Assembly: GCA_019113745.1 (NCBI GenBank)
Contig: DXGV01000009.1
Span: forward strand, 1 to 54,118
Length of the DNA: 54,118 bases
Reading direction: 5' to 3'
Source of the DNA: Candidatus Blautia intestinavium
Lineage (GTDB): Bacteria > Bacillota > Clostridia > Lachnospirales > Lachnospiraceae
A program made the position numbers and the translations under genes. Position 1 is the stretch's first letter, and the number at the start of each line of letters is the position of its first letter. Shown here piece after piece: positions 7,492-15,003 of the stretch. The notes below the pieces were generated by a model that searched no databases, was not told where the DNA came from, and was given only the letters and a program-made list of their open reading frames with translations.

Positions 7492-9321
7492 ATGAAGCGA
7501 AATCCATCTCAAAAACGGGCAATCGCCCACCTGTCAGGGCCCATGATGGTCCTGGCGGGCCCCGGTTCGGGGAAAACTTCCGTAATTGTTGAGAGAACTG
7601 CATATATGACAGGAGAAGGAAAAATACCGGCTTCTTCTGTGCTGGTCGTGACCTTTTCCAGAGCTGCGGCCGCAGAGATGAAAGAACGGTTTCTGGCCTT
7701 TACAGGGCAGCGCACTACCCAGGTGACTTTCGGAACTTTTCACGGTGTGTTTTACGGAATACTGAAGCAGGCATATGGACTGACTGCGGCCAATATTCTG
7801 TCGGAAGAGGAGAAATACGGCATTCTGAAAGAACTGGCGCTTACCTGTGGAGGAGAGCTGGCGGAGGAAGGAGATTTCCCGGAAGAAATCGCCAAAGAGA
7901 TCAGTCTTGTAAAAGGAAACAGGATCTCCCTGGAGCATTACTATTCCTCCTGCTGTCCCGACGAGGTGTTCCGCCAGATCTTTCAGGGCTATCTGTCTGT
8001 CTGCCGGTCAAGAAGAAAGCTGGATTTTGACGATATGCTGCTGTACTGTTATGAACTTTTTGACAAGAGAAAGGATATTCTCGGCGCCTGGCAGCGCAAA
8101 TTCCGGTATATTCTTGTAGACGAGTTTCAGGATATCAATCAGCTCCAGTACGATATTGTGCGGCTTCTGGCAAAACCGGAGGATAATCTGTTTATTGTGG
8201 GAGACGACGATCAGTCCATCTATCATTTCCGGGGAGCGCGGCCGGAGATCATGCTGAATTTTACAAAAGATTATCCAAAAGCCCGGCAGGTGGTGCTGGA
8301 TGTGAATTACCGGTGCAGCGGAAAAATACTGTCCTCCGCCATGAAGGTGATCGGTCAGAATAAGACCAGATTTTCCAAAAAGCTTTCCACGCCAAACCCG
8401 GAGGGCGGGCCTTTGAGAGTCTGCCAGTTTGATAATCCAAGAGAAGAATATATGGCTGTGGCGGGAGAGCTGCGGGAGCGGACAGAAAAAGGGGAAAAAC
8501 TGGAGGACACGGCCGTTCTTTTAAGAACCAACCAGGAAGCGGAAGGTCTGGTAGGCGCTTTTATGGAGAGACAGGTGCCGTTTACTATGAAAGAAAAACT
8601 CCCCAATATCTTTCATCACTGGATCTGCCGGAATATGCTGGCGTATATGCGTTTCGCAGCAGGGGACAGGAGCAGAAAAAACTTTCTGGAGATCATGAAC
8701 CGGCCGAACCGCTATATTTCCCGGGATGCTCTGGAATTGGGAAGAGAAATATCTTTCGACAGGCTGAGAGAATTTTATAAAGAAAAAGACTGGATGTGCG
8801 ACAGGCTGACGACTCTGGAGACGCATCTGAGGATACTGAAGGGACTGGCGCCATATGCCGCTATGAATTTTATACGGAAGGGAGTCGGGTATGAGGAATA
8901 TCTGGAAGAGTATGCCCGATACCGGAAACTGAAACCGGAGGAGCTTACGGAAATCCTGGACCGGCTTATGGAAAGCGCCAGAGGCATGGACAGCCTGAAA
9001 GACTGGGAAGATTACATAGAGGACTATACGGAAAAGCTGGAAGAACAGGCGGCAAAACAGAAACAGGAACGGAACGGCGTCCTTATCTCCACTCTGCATG
9101 GAGTAAAAGGCCTGGAATATGATAAGGTTTATATCCTGAATGTAAATGAGGGGAGTATTCCCTACAAAAAAGCGGTGCTTCCGTCTGCGGTGGAGGAAGA
9201 GCGGAGGCTGTTCTATGTGGGGATGACAAGAGCGAAAAAAGATTTGACGCTGTGCTATGTAAAAAGACAATATGACAAAGAGCGGGAGCCCTCCCGTTTT
9301 TTAAAGGAGGCAGGAGTATGA
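7492..9321 (+). CDS. UvrD/PcrA-like superfamily 1 DNA helicase
   Basis: 609 residues with the SF1A helicase motifs in order: Q-motif NPSQKRAIAH, Walker A AGPGSGKTS (about 22-30), motif Ia VVTFSRAAAAEM, Walker B VDEFQDIN, motif III GDDDQSIYHFRGA, NYRCSGKI, motif V STLHGVKGLEYDKVYI and motif VI EEERRLFYVGMTRAKK. It is an ATP-driven 3'-5' DNA translocase by family. It is about 100 residues shorter than PcrA and lacks the long C-terminal tail, so it is a paralogue rather than PcrA itself; a precise repair role cannot be named. It overlaps the next gene by ATGA. Confidence 0.92.
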   Translation: MKRNPSQKRAIAHLSGPMMVLAGPGSGKTSVIVERTAYMTGEGKIPASSVLVVTFSRAAAAEMKERFLAFTGQRTTQVTFGTFHGVFYGILKQAYGLTAANILSEEEKYGILKELALTCGGELAEEGDFPEEIAKEISLVKGNRISLEHYYSSCCPDEVFRQIFQGYLSVCRSRRKLDFDDMLLYCYELFDKRKDILGAWQRKFRYILVDEFQDINQLQYDIVRLLAKPEDNLFIVGDDDQSIYHFRGARPEIMLNFTKDYPKARQVVLDVNYRCSGKILSSAMKVIGQNKTRFSKKLSTPNPEGGPLRVCQFDNPREEYMAVAGELRERTEKGEKLEDTAVLLRTNQEAEGLVGAFMERQVPFTMKEKLPNIFHHWICRNMLAYMRFAAGDRSRKNFLEIMNRPNRYISRDALELGREISFDRLREFYKEKDWMCDRLTTLETHLRILKGLAPYAAMNFIRKGVGYEEYLEEYARYRKLKPEELTEILDRLMESARGMDSLKDWEDYIEDYTEKLEEQAAKQKQERNGVLISTLHGVKGLEYDKVYILNVNEGSIPYKKAVLPSAVEEERRLFYVGMTRAKKDLTLCYVKRQYDKEREPSRFLKEAGV

Positions 9322-9866
9322 ACGCAGTAATTTATTATACCGAAATTCCCGAAGAATACGAAAATAAAAAGATGGAGCATATGTTCGGAGAAAAGCTGCT
9401 GGAAGAAGGATTAAAGAGAGAATACGGACTTAATCTGAAATTTGAGCCAAGGGCAAGGGGGGAACATGGAAAGCCCTTTTTCACATTGCAGCCCAAAATC
9501 CACTATAATATCAGCCATTCCGGAAAATATGTGGTATGCGTTTTCGCGGGAGAGGAAGTAGGGATCGATATTCAGAAGCATAAGGAAGTAAACTATAAGC
9601 ATATGCTGGAGAGGATGGTTCCTTCCTGTATGACGGCGGAAATCCTGGAGTCGGAAGACCCTGTCAGGGCTTTTTTTACTCAGTGGGTATTGCGCGAGGC
9701 CTATATTAAATGGACGGGAGAGGGACTTTCCAGGGATCTGCGCGGTATTCCCATGGACAACGGCTCCTATCTTCTCCTTGATCTGGAGCCTGGATACAGC
9801 GGCGCTGTATGGTCCGCAGACCCGCTGGAACTTCGCTGGGAACATGTAAACGTGCAGCTTCCATAA
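9318..9866 (+). CDS. Sfp-type 4'-phosphopantetheinyl transferase
   Basis: 182 residues. Family motifs are present: GEHGKPFF, YNISHSG, VGIDIQ with the metal-binding Asp, and WVLREAYIKWTGEGLSRDL with the W..(R)EAY.K motif. It moves phosphopantetheine from CoA to a conserved serine on carrier proteins. The protein is shorter than Sfp (about 220 residues), which is usual for gut Clostridia. Its start codon overlaps the helicase stop, so it is translated with it. No polyketide or peptide synthetase is in the window; the ACP at 5654 is the only visible carrier substrate. Confidence 0.88.
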   Translation: MNAVIYYTEIPEEYENKKMEHMFGEKLLEEGLKREYGLNLKFEPRARGEHGKPFFTLQPKIHYNISHSGKYVVCVFAGEEVGIDIQKHKEVNYKHMLERMVPSCMTAEILESEDPVRAFFTQWVLREAYIKWTGEGLSRDLRGIPMDNGSYLLLDLEPGYSGAVWSADPLELRWEHVNVQLP

Positions 9867-9914
9867 TTTTTGTACTAAATCAGGATTGTCCACATATATT
9901 AAGTGTAAAGAGAG

Positions 9915-10844
9915 GTGAGGACAATAGAGGCCAGCCAGATTCAGGATCTGTTTGCGGGAAACGTCAGGAAACTTCTGATAGAGGCGGATTTGGATTATGA
10001 AAAACTCTACGAAATACGGATGCGGGCGGGAAGGCCGCTGTTTCTGACCTATGACGGAGGAGAGTGTTTTCTGAGGGGAAGAGGCAGCAGGCCATACCTT
10101 GTGACAAGAGAAGATCTTCAGGAAACGCTGGAGTATGTCAGCGGATATTCTCTTTATGCTTATGAGGATGAAATACGGCAGGGATATATAAGCGTTCAGG
10201 GCGGCCACCGCGTAGGCGTGACAGGGAAGGTGATCCTGGATGGCGACAGGATACGGGGAATGAAATATATTTCCTGCATTAATCTGAGACTGGCTCATCA
10301 GATACCGGGCTGCGCGGATAAGGTAATGCCTTATATCAGAACAAAGGACTGGACAGCCCATACGCTGATCATTTCCCCGCCCCGCTGCGGAAAGACCACG
10401 CTTCTCAGGGATATTATCCGCCAGCTCAGCAATGGGAAGGAGGATATTCCCGGATTGACGGTAGGCGTGGTAGATGAAAGGAGCGAGCTTGCCGGATGCT
10501 ATCAGGGAATCCCCCAGAACGACCTGGGAATGAGAACAGATATTCTGGACAGTTGTCCGAAAGCAGAGGGGATGCAGATGCTGATCCGGTCGATGTCCCC
10601 CTCAGTGGTAGCTGTTGATGAACTTGGAAAAGAGGAGGATTATAAGGCTGTGGAATCCGTGATCCACTGTGGATGTAAACTGATCGCCACTGCCCACGGA
10701 AATTCTGTGGAGGATGTGCTGCAGACGCCTTTTTTCAGTAAACTGAAAGAGACGGAGGTATTTGAACGTTACATCGTACTGGGGAAAAAGAAACGGGCCG
10801 GAGATGTTATGGGGATTTTTGACGGAAGGGGAGAACCATGCTGA
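9915..10844 (+). CDS. spoIIIAA: Stage III sporulation protein AA (SpoIIIAA ATPase)
   Basis: 309 residues. It has the secretion-type ATPase core: GGHRVGVTGK (97-105), Walker A SPPRCGKTT (154-162) and Walker B VVAVDELG (231-238), followed by the ATAHG sensor motif. SpoIIIAA powers the SpoIIIA-SpoIIQ channel that links mother cell and forespore during sporulation. The frame is closed upstream at 9906-9908, so the start is the GTG at 9915, whose ribosome binding site (AAAGAGAG) is unusually close. The best Shine-Dalgarno-like run, AGGTGAGG, overlaps the GTG and would place a non-standard ATA codon (9924) at good spacing. First gene of the eight-gene operon; 7-nt overlap with spoIIIAB. Confidence 0.95.
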   Translation: MRTIEASQIQDLFAGNVRKLLIEADLDYEKLYEIRMRAGRPLFLTYDGGECFLRGRGSRPYLVTREDLQETLEYVSGYSLYAYEDEIRQGYISVQGGHRVGVTGKVILDGDRIRGMKYISCINLRLAHQIPGCADKVMPYIRTKDWTAHTLIISPPRCGKTTLLRDIIRQLSNGKEDIPGLTVGVVDERSELAGCYQGIPQNDLGMRTDILDSCPKAEGMQMLIRSMSPSVVAVDELGKEEDYKAVESVIHCGCKLIATAHGNSVEDVLQTPFFSKLKETEVFERYIVLGKKKRAGDVMGIFDGRGEPC

Positions 10845-11356
10845 AAAGCGCGGGGATCCTGCTGATCCTTCTGTCCGGAGCAGGGCTTGGATACAGTAAA
10901 AGCAGGGAGCTGACTTTCCGGGAAAAAAATCTCAGGATATTTCTTCAGATGCTGACTTTTCTGAAAGGAGAAATACGGTGCGGCAATCTGTCCCTTCCGG
11001 AAGCCTTCCGGGAAACTGCCGGAAAGCTCCCGGAAATGTACGGAGAACTTTTAAGGGAGATAGCCGGGAGGCTGAAACAGTCGCCGGGACATCCGCTGGG
11101 AGATATTTTCCGCCAGTGCTCCGGAAAAACACTGAGGGAACTTCCGCTTTCCAAAGAAGAGCTGGAACTGATCAGCTCGCTGGGAGGCAGGCTGGGTTAT
11201 CTGGACAGGGAAATGCAGCTTAGACAGCTTGAGCTTTGTGAAGAAGAAACCCTGCGCCTTCTGGAGAATCTGAGAAAAGAGATGCCGGAAAAGAAAAAAA
11301 TCTATCAAAGTCTGGGTATCATGGGCGGAATCCTTCTGGCAGTGCTGCTGTGGTAA
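10838..11356 (+). CDS. spoIIIAB: Stage III sporulation protein AB
   Basis: 172 residues with hydrophobic segments at both ends (residues 4-19 and about 158-171) and a helical middle containing RELTFREKNLRIFLQMLTFL and EKKKIYQSLGIMGGILL. This architecture resembles GspF of type II secretion, to which SpoIIIAB is related. In the mother cell it is thought to scaffold the SpoIIIAA ATPase at the channel. It overlaps spoIIIAA by 7 nt and is followed by spoIIIAC after 23 nt. Confidence 0.93.
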   Translation: MLKSAGILLILLSGAGLGYSKSRELTFREKNLRIFLQMLTFLKGEIRCGNLSLPEAFRETAGKLPEMYGELLREIAGRLKQSPGHPLGDIFRQCSGKTLRELPLSKEELELISSLGGRLGYLDREMQLRQLELCEEETLRLLENLRKEMPEKKKIYQSLGIMGGILLAVLLW

Positions 11357-11379
11357 ACAGACTTGGAAAGGAGGAGAGA

Positions 11380-11574
11380 GTGGAAGTCGGTATCATTTTT
11401 AAAATAGCGGCGGTAGGAATCCTGGTTTCCATCCTCTCCCAGATCCTGAAGCACAGCGGCAGAGACGAGCAGGCATTTCTGGTAAGCCTTTCAGGGCTTT
11501 TGATCGTTTTGTTCTGGATAGTGCCCTATATTTACGATCTGTTTGAAAGTATCCAGAAATTGTTTGTTCTATAG
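11380..11574 (+). CDS. spoIIIAC: Stage III sporulation protein AC
   Basis: 64 residues, two membrane segments, with the family core IFKIAAVGILVSILSQILK, then the loop GRDEQAF and the second segment. The GTG at 11380 is chosen because GGAGG is about 7 nt upstream and gives the usual SpoIIIAC length; an in-frame GTG at 11350 would add ten non-conserved residues. A small inner-membrane part of the SpoIIIA channel complex. Confidence 0.93.
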   Translation: MEVGIIFKIAAVGILVSILSQILKHSGRDEQAFLVSLSGLLIVLFWIVPYIYDLFESIQKLFVL

Positions 11575-11602
11575 GAAGAAAATAAAAGACGGAGGCGGCG
11601 GG

Positions 11603-11989
11603 ATGGACATCATAAAAATTTCACTACTTGGAGTGTGCGGCGTAATGCTTGGTTTTTTCCTGAAAGGGAGCAGGCCGGAATACGCCGCTTTTGTGACTAT
11701 GGGAATCGGCCTGATGATCCTGGGACTGGCTGTGGGAAAGCTGGAATATCTTTTTGAAGCCGTTGGCCGCCTGAAGGAAAGTCTGCCGCCGGACAGCGGC
11801 TATTTTTCTACTCTAGTAAAAATGGTAGGGATCACTTATATCGGACAGTTTTCAGCCGGAATCTGCAGGGACGCCGGTTATCAGGCTACGGCGGCCCAGA
11901 TCGAGCTTTTCTGCAAGCTGTCCGTCATGGTCTTAAGTATTCCTATCCTGATGGCCCTGCTTGATACGATACAGGAATTCCTTGTATGA
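11603..11989 (+). CDS. spoIIIAD: Stage III sporulation protein AD
   Basis: 128 residues, four predicted membrane segments, related to SpoIIIAC, with the conserved stretch LVKMVGITYIGQFSAGICRD and ending QIELFCKLSVMVLSIPIL. The ATG at 11603 follows GGAGGCGG; an earlier in-frame ATG at 11543 lies inside spoIIIAC and would add a non-conserved leader. It overlaps spoIIIAE by ATGA. Confidence 0.93.
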   Translation: MDIIKISLLGVCGVMLGFFLKGSRPEYAAFVTMGIGLMILGLAVGKLEYLFEAVGRLKESLPPDSGYFSTLVKMVGITYIGQFSAGICRDAGYQATAAQIELFCKLSVMVLSIPILMALLDTIQEFLV

Positions 11990-13179
11990 GAGCAGGTAAA
12001 TGGATGAAAAGAGCAGCCGTGGGGGCCGCGCTTTTCTTTTTTTTCTTTGCGGGACCGGAATGCAAGACGGTTTTGGCAGGGACAGAAGGAGTCAAAACCC
12101 GGGAAGAGGATCAGTCAGAAGAACTTAAAAAGGAGCTGACGGCGGAACTGGACTTTTCAGAGATACAGAATATGCTGGACGAGATGCTGGGAGAAGACAG
12201 TTTTTCCTTTCAAAAGGCGTTTGAAAAGCTGCTGAATGGAGAAAACGGGATTTCAGAAGAGGCGGTGCGGGAATTTCTGCGCGGCCTTTTGTTTTCCGGT
12301 CTTGAACAGGAAAAAGCGCTTTTTATGAAGCTTATCCTGCTTATCCTTCTGGCTGCGGTGCTGGCAAATTTTGCTTCTGTTTTTGAAAGCGGACAGATTG
12401 GGGAGATCAGCTTTTATCTTGTATATCTTTTGATGTTTATGCTTCTGATGGATTCCTTTTCCGAAATAAGTCTCTCGCTTCAGAAAGTGGTGGCATGGAT
12501 GGCGGAATTTATGCAAACTCTTGCGCCGGCCTATTTTATTACAGTTTCCGCGTCGTCAGGGGCGGCCACGGGAGCGGTTTTTTATGAAGGAGTCCTGCTT
12601 CTTGTGTGGCTGATCCAGTGGATACTTCTGACGCTGATCCTGCCGGGAACAAATCTGTATGTGCTTCTCCGGCTGGTCAATCATCTTTCCAGGGAAGAAA
12701 TGCTGGGAAAACTGTCTGAGCTTCTGCTTACCGCTATAAGCTGGGGGCTGAAATCCATGCTGGGCATTGTGGCTGGCCTTCAGATCGTGAGAGGACTGAT
12801 TTCTCCGGTAGTGGATTCTCTGAAACGGAGCCTGATCGGGAAAGCGGCCGGAGCCCTTCCCGGAGTGGGAAACGCAGTGAATATGGTGACGGAACTGGTA
12901 GTTACAAGCGCGGTGCTGGTAAGAAACTGCCTGGGGGTTATGATCCTTATCGCCTTTGTGCTTGCAGGAGCGGGACCGGTTGTTCATTACGGGCTTCTTT
13001 CTCTGGCATACCGTTTTCTGGCGGCTCTGGCGCAGCCGGTTTCAGATAAACGGATCGTGGGATGCCTGAGTACTATGGGAGAGGGATACGGACTTCTCCT
13101 GAAGATACTGTTTACGGCGGAGGTACTCTGTATGCTGACATTTTTAATCCTTATGGCAAGCCTGGGAGGACGGGGATGA
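11986..13179 (+). CDS. spoIIIAE: Stage III sporulation protein AE
   Basis: 397 residues: a signal-type hydrophobic N-terminus (about residues 6-30), an acidic region to about 105, then six or more membrane segments. The family stretch APAYFITVSASSGA and PGTNLYVLLRLVNHLS are present. SpoIIIAE is the large membrane component of the mother-cell channel and may form its export platform. Overlaps of 4 nt on both sides couple its translation to spoIIIAD and spoIIIAF. Confidence 0.95.
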   Translation: MRAGKWMKRAAVGAALFFFFFAGPECKTVLAGTEGVKTREEDQSEELKKELTAELDFSEIQNMLDEMLGEDSFSFQKAFEKLLNGENGISEEAVREFLRGLLFSGLEQEKALFMKLILLILLAAVLANFASVFESGQIGEISFYLVYLLMFMLLMDSFSEISLSLQKVVAWMAEFMQTLAPAYFITVSASSGAATGAVFYEGVLLLVWLIQWILLTLILPGTNLYVLLRLVNHLSREEMLGKLSELLLTAISWGLKSMLGIVAGLQIVRGLISPVVDSLKRSLIGKAAGALPGVGNAVNMVTELVVTSAVLVRNCLGVMILIAFVLAGAGPVVHYGLLSLAYRFLAALAQPVSDKRIVGCLSTMGEGYGLLLKILFTAEVLCMLTFLILMASLGGRG

Positions 13180-13766
13180 GAGAAGAATTTTATCAGTGGA
13201 CGAAAAATCTGGCGGTTTTTTACATTTTATTCACAGCGGTTCTGCATCTTGTCCCCGATAAAAAATATGAACGTTATATCCGGTCCTTTATGGGACTTCT
13301 TCTGATCTATATGCTTTGTACTCCGGTGGCGGCGGTTCTGGGAAAAAGCGCAGAGCTGCTTCAAAGCTTCAGCTCTAATTACCGGCAGGAAAAAAATCTT
13401 CTGGAACAGAAAGAATCGGAAGATCTTCAGGCTTTTTATCTTTATCAGGGCTATGAAAACGAACTTGAGGAAAAAATTATGGAAAGCCTGGATGGTACAG
13501 GCATAAAGATTGCGGACGCCGCCGTAAATATAGAAGGGGAGAGGGTATCCGTCACGATTTATGTCCGGGAAAAGCTGACAGAGGAAGGAGAGAGGGGGAT
13601 TTACGATGAACTCAGAAAAAACTTCGGAATCGAAAAAGAGGACTGCCGGATACTGGCTGAGGGGAATGAAGAAACAACAGTGGGCGGTGATCCTTCTTCT
13701 GGGGCTTCTTCTGGCAGTGATAGCGGTTCCCGTATCGGAGACAGACAGCCGGACCAGGAGGAGTAA
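13176..13766 (+). CDS. spoIIIAF: Stage III sporulation protein AF
   Basis: 196 residues starting at the ATGA overlap with spoIIIAE. Two membrane segments (about 8-25 and 36-52) are followed by a cytoplasmic or intermembrane domain ending near FGIEKEDCRILAEGNEE. The last 53 codons (13606-13766) overlap spoIIIAG in another frame, and the tail there is a low-complexity Gly/Ser/Asp run that looks non-conserved. An in-frame ATG at 13062 lies within spoIIIAE and is not the start. Confidence 0.9.
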   Translation: MREEFYQWTKNLAVFYILFTAVLHLVPDKKYERYIRSFMGLLLIYMLCTPVAAVLGKSAELLQSFSSNYRQEKNLLEQKESEDLQAFYLYQGYENELEEKIMESLDGTGIKIADAAVNIEGERVSVTIYVREKLTEEGERGIYDELRKNFGIEKEDCRILAEGNEETTVGGDPSSGASSGSDSGSRIGDRQPDQEE

Positions 13767-14049
13767 CGGACAGGAGAAAACGGAAACGCGAACGGCTGAA
13801 AAAACTGATCTGGAGGCAAGACTGGAGGCTGTTCTGGAAAATGTGAAAGGAGTGGGAAGCGTTCAGGTGATGCTGATGACAGGACAGGATGAGGAGAGCT
13901 TTTATGGTTCGGGAAATACGGAGGTGACAGGCGTGCTGATCGCAGCCGAGGGAGCCGGTGATTCTGTGACAGTGCAGAATATTCAGGAGGCCGTAATGGC
14001 ATTATTTCAGATCGAAGCCCATAAAATTAAAATAATGAAAATGAAATGA
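13606..14049 (+). CDS. spoIIIAG: Stage III sporulation protein AG
   Basis: 147 residues. A basic N-terminus (YWLRGMKKQQW) leads into one membrane segment ending in AVIAVPVS, then a domain with LEAVLENVKGVGSVQVMLM. SpoIIIAG forms a large ring in the intermembrane space by its ring-building motif. The ATG at 13606 is supported by GGGGG 7 nt upstream and because the family's basic WL..KK..W stretch lies before the next ATG (13666). Starting here makes a 161-nt overlap with spoIIIAF, which is unusually long for this operon. Confidence 0.92.
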   Translation: MNSEKTSESKKRTAGYWLRGMKKQQWAVILLLGLLLAVIAVPVSETDSRTRRSNGQEKTETRTAEKTDLEARLEAVLENVKGVGSVQVMLMTGQDEESFYGSGNTEVTGVLIAAEGAGDSVTVQNIQEAVMALFQIEAHKIKIMKMK

Positions 14050-14059
14050 GGAGAGTAAA

Positions 14060-14887
14060 GTGAAAAAAATCATGAAAAAGAATCAGGTGATTATCACCTC
14101 CCTTGCGATCCTGATCGCCGTAGCCGGATATCTGAACTTCGCGGATGTGGATCTGGGATTCAAGGATAAGGAAACCAGCACAGACAGCAGCAGTATTCTG
14201 GAAGAAGTGGATTACGATCTGACAGATGAAACAGCCCTTCTGGATGAGAACGGGGCGGATGGCGCCGGGGAGGAGGAAGCAGATGAAACAGGAACTCCCG
14301 GGGAGGCCGTACTTACGGGAGCTTCTGACTTTGCCGCCCAGGCAAAAATTTCCAGGGAGCAGGTGAGATCCCAGAATAAAGCGGATCTTCAGGAAATCAT
14401 CAATAGTACGGATATCGGCGACGACCAGAAGCAGGAGGCGGTCAACACTATGGTGGCAATGACGGAAACCTCGGAAAAAGAATCAGCGGCGGAGATGCTT
14501 CTGGAAGCAAAAGGCTTTGAAAATGTGGTGGTAAATCTTACAGGAGAAACGGCGGATATCGTAGTGCCGGACAGTGAGCTGGACGACGCCAGGAGAGCCC
14601 AGATCGAGGATATTGTAAAGAGAAAAACAGGGATCGCGGCGGAAAATATTGTGATCACGCCGTTAAATGAAGGGGAAGAAACGTCCGCGCAGGCGGAGGA
14701 TGCGGGAACGGAAGAGACGGCGGCCGAAGGAGAAATCTATGAGGAGGCTGCGGATGAAGCCAAAGCGGCTGAGGAGACTTCCGGGGAGGCGGAAACAGAC
14801 GGGGAGATTGTTTATGAGGATGAGGTTTCAGATTCCGAAGAAACTTCAGATGACTATGTGATCGAGACAGAGGGGATCTATGACTGA
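14060..14887 (+). CDS. spoIIIAH: Stage III sporulation protein AH with acidic tail
   Basis: 275 residues: one membrane anchor (about 9-25, IITSLAILIAVAGYLNF), an acidic linker, then the ring-building domain (about 110-203) with AKISREQVRSQNKADLQEII and IVKRKTGIAAENIVITPL. SpoIIIAH pairs with forespore SpoIIQ across the two membranes. The family usually ends near the last strand, but here about 70 further residues rich in Glu, Asp, Ala and Thr follow. Last gene of the operon. GGAGAG precedes the ATG. Confidence 0.94.
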   Translation: MKKIMKKNQVIITSLAILIAVAGYLNFADVDLGFKDKETSTDSSSILEEVDYDLTDETALLDENGADGAGEEEADETGTPGEAVLTGASDFAAQAKISREQVRSQNKADLQEIINSTDIGDDQKQEAVNTMVAMTETSEKESAAEMLLEAKGFENVVVNLTGETADIVVPDSELDDARRAQIEDIVKRKTGIAAENIVITPLNEGEETSAQAEDAGTEETAAEGEIYEEAADEAKAAEETSGEAETDGEIVYEDEVSDSEETSDDYVIETEGIYD

Positions 14888-14925
14888 GAAATGAAGTTTT
14901 CAGGAAAGAGAAGGGAGAAAATTCC

Positions 14926-14955
14926 TTGACAGTGCGGCTTGGCTTATACTAGAAT
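14926..14955 (+). promoter_or_regulatory. Probable sigma-A promoter of prfC
   Basis: TTGACA (14926-14931) and TAGAAT (14950-14955), spacer 18 bp. A TATACT at 14945-14950 is too close to the -35 (13 bp). Confidence 0.65.
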
Positions 14956-15003
14956 ATCAAGTTGGAAAACTTATTGGAAATCAGATAGTATAGGAGGCCA
15001 AAC

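Noticed and set aside
9861..9914. Sigma-E promoter before spoIIIAA
   Set aside because: CATATATT (9893-9900) resembles a sigma-E -10 but no fitting -35 was found at 13-15 bp, so it was not called although biology would expect one.
14667..14861. 64-residue Arg/Lys-rich + strand frame
   Set aside because: It is the shifted frame of the acidic SpoIIIAH tail; its basic composition is an artefact of GAG/GAA codons.
14945..14950. TATACT as the -10 box of prfC
   Set aside because: Only 13 bp from TTGACA; TAGAAT at 14950-14955 gives a normal 18-bp spacing.
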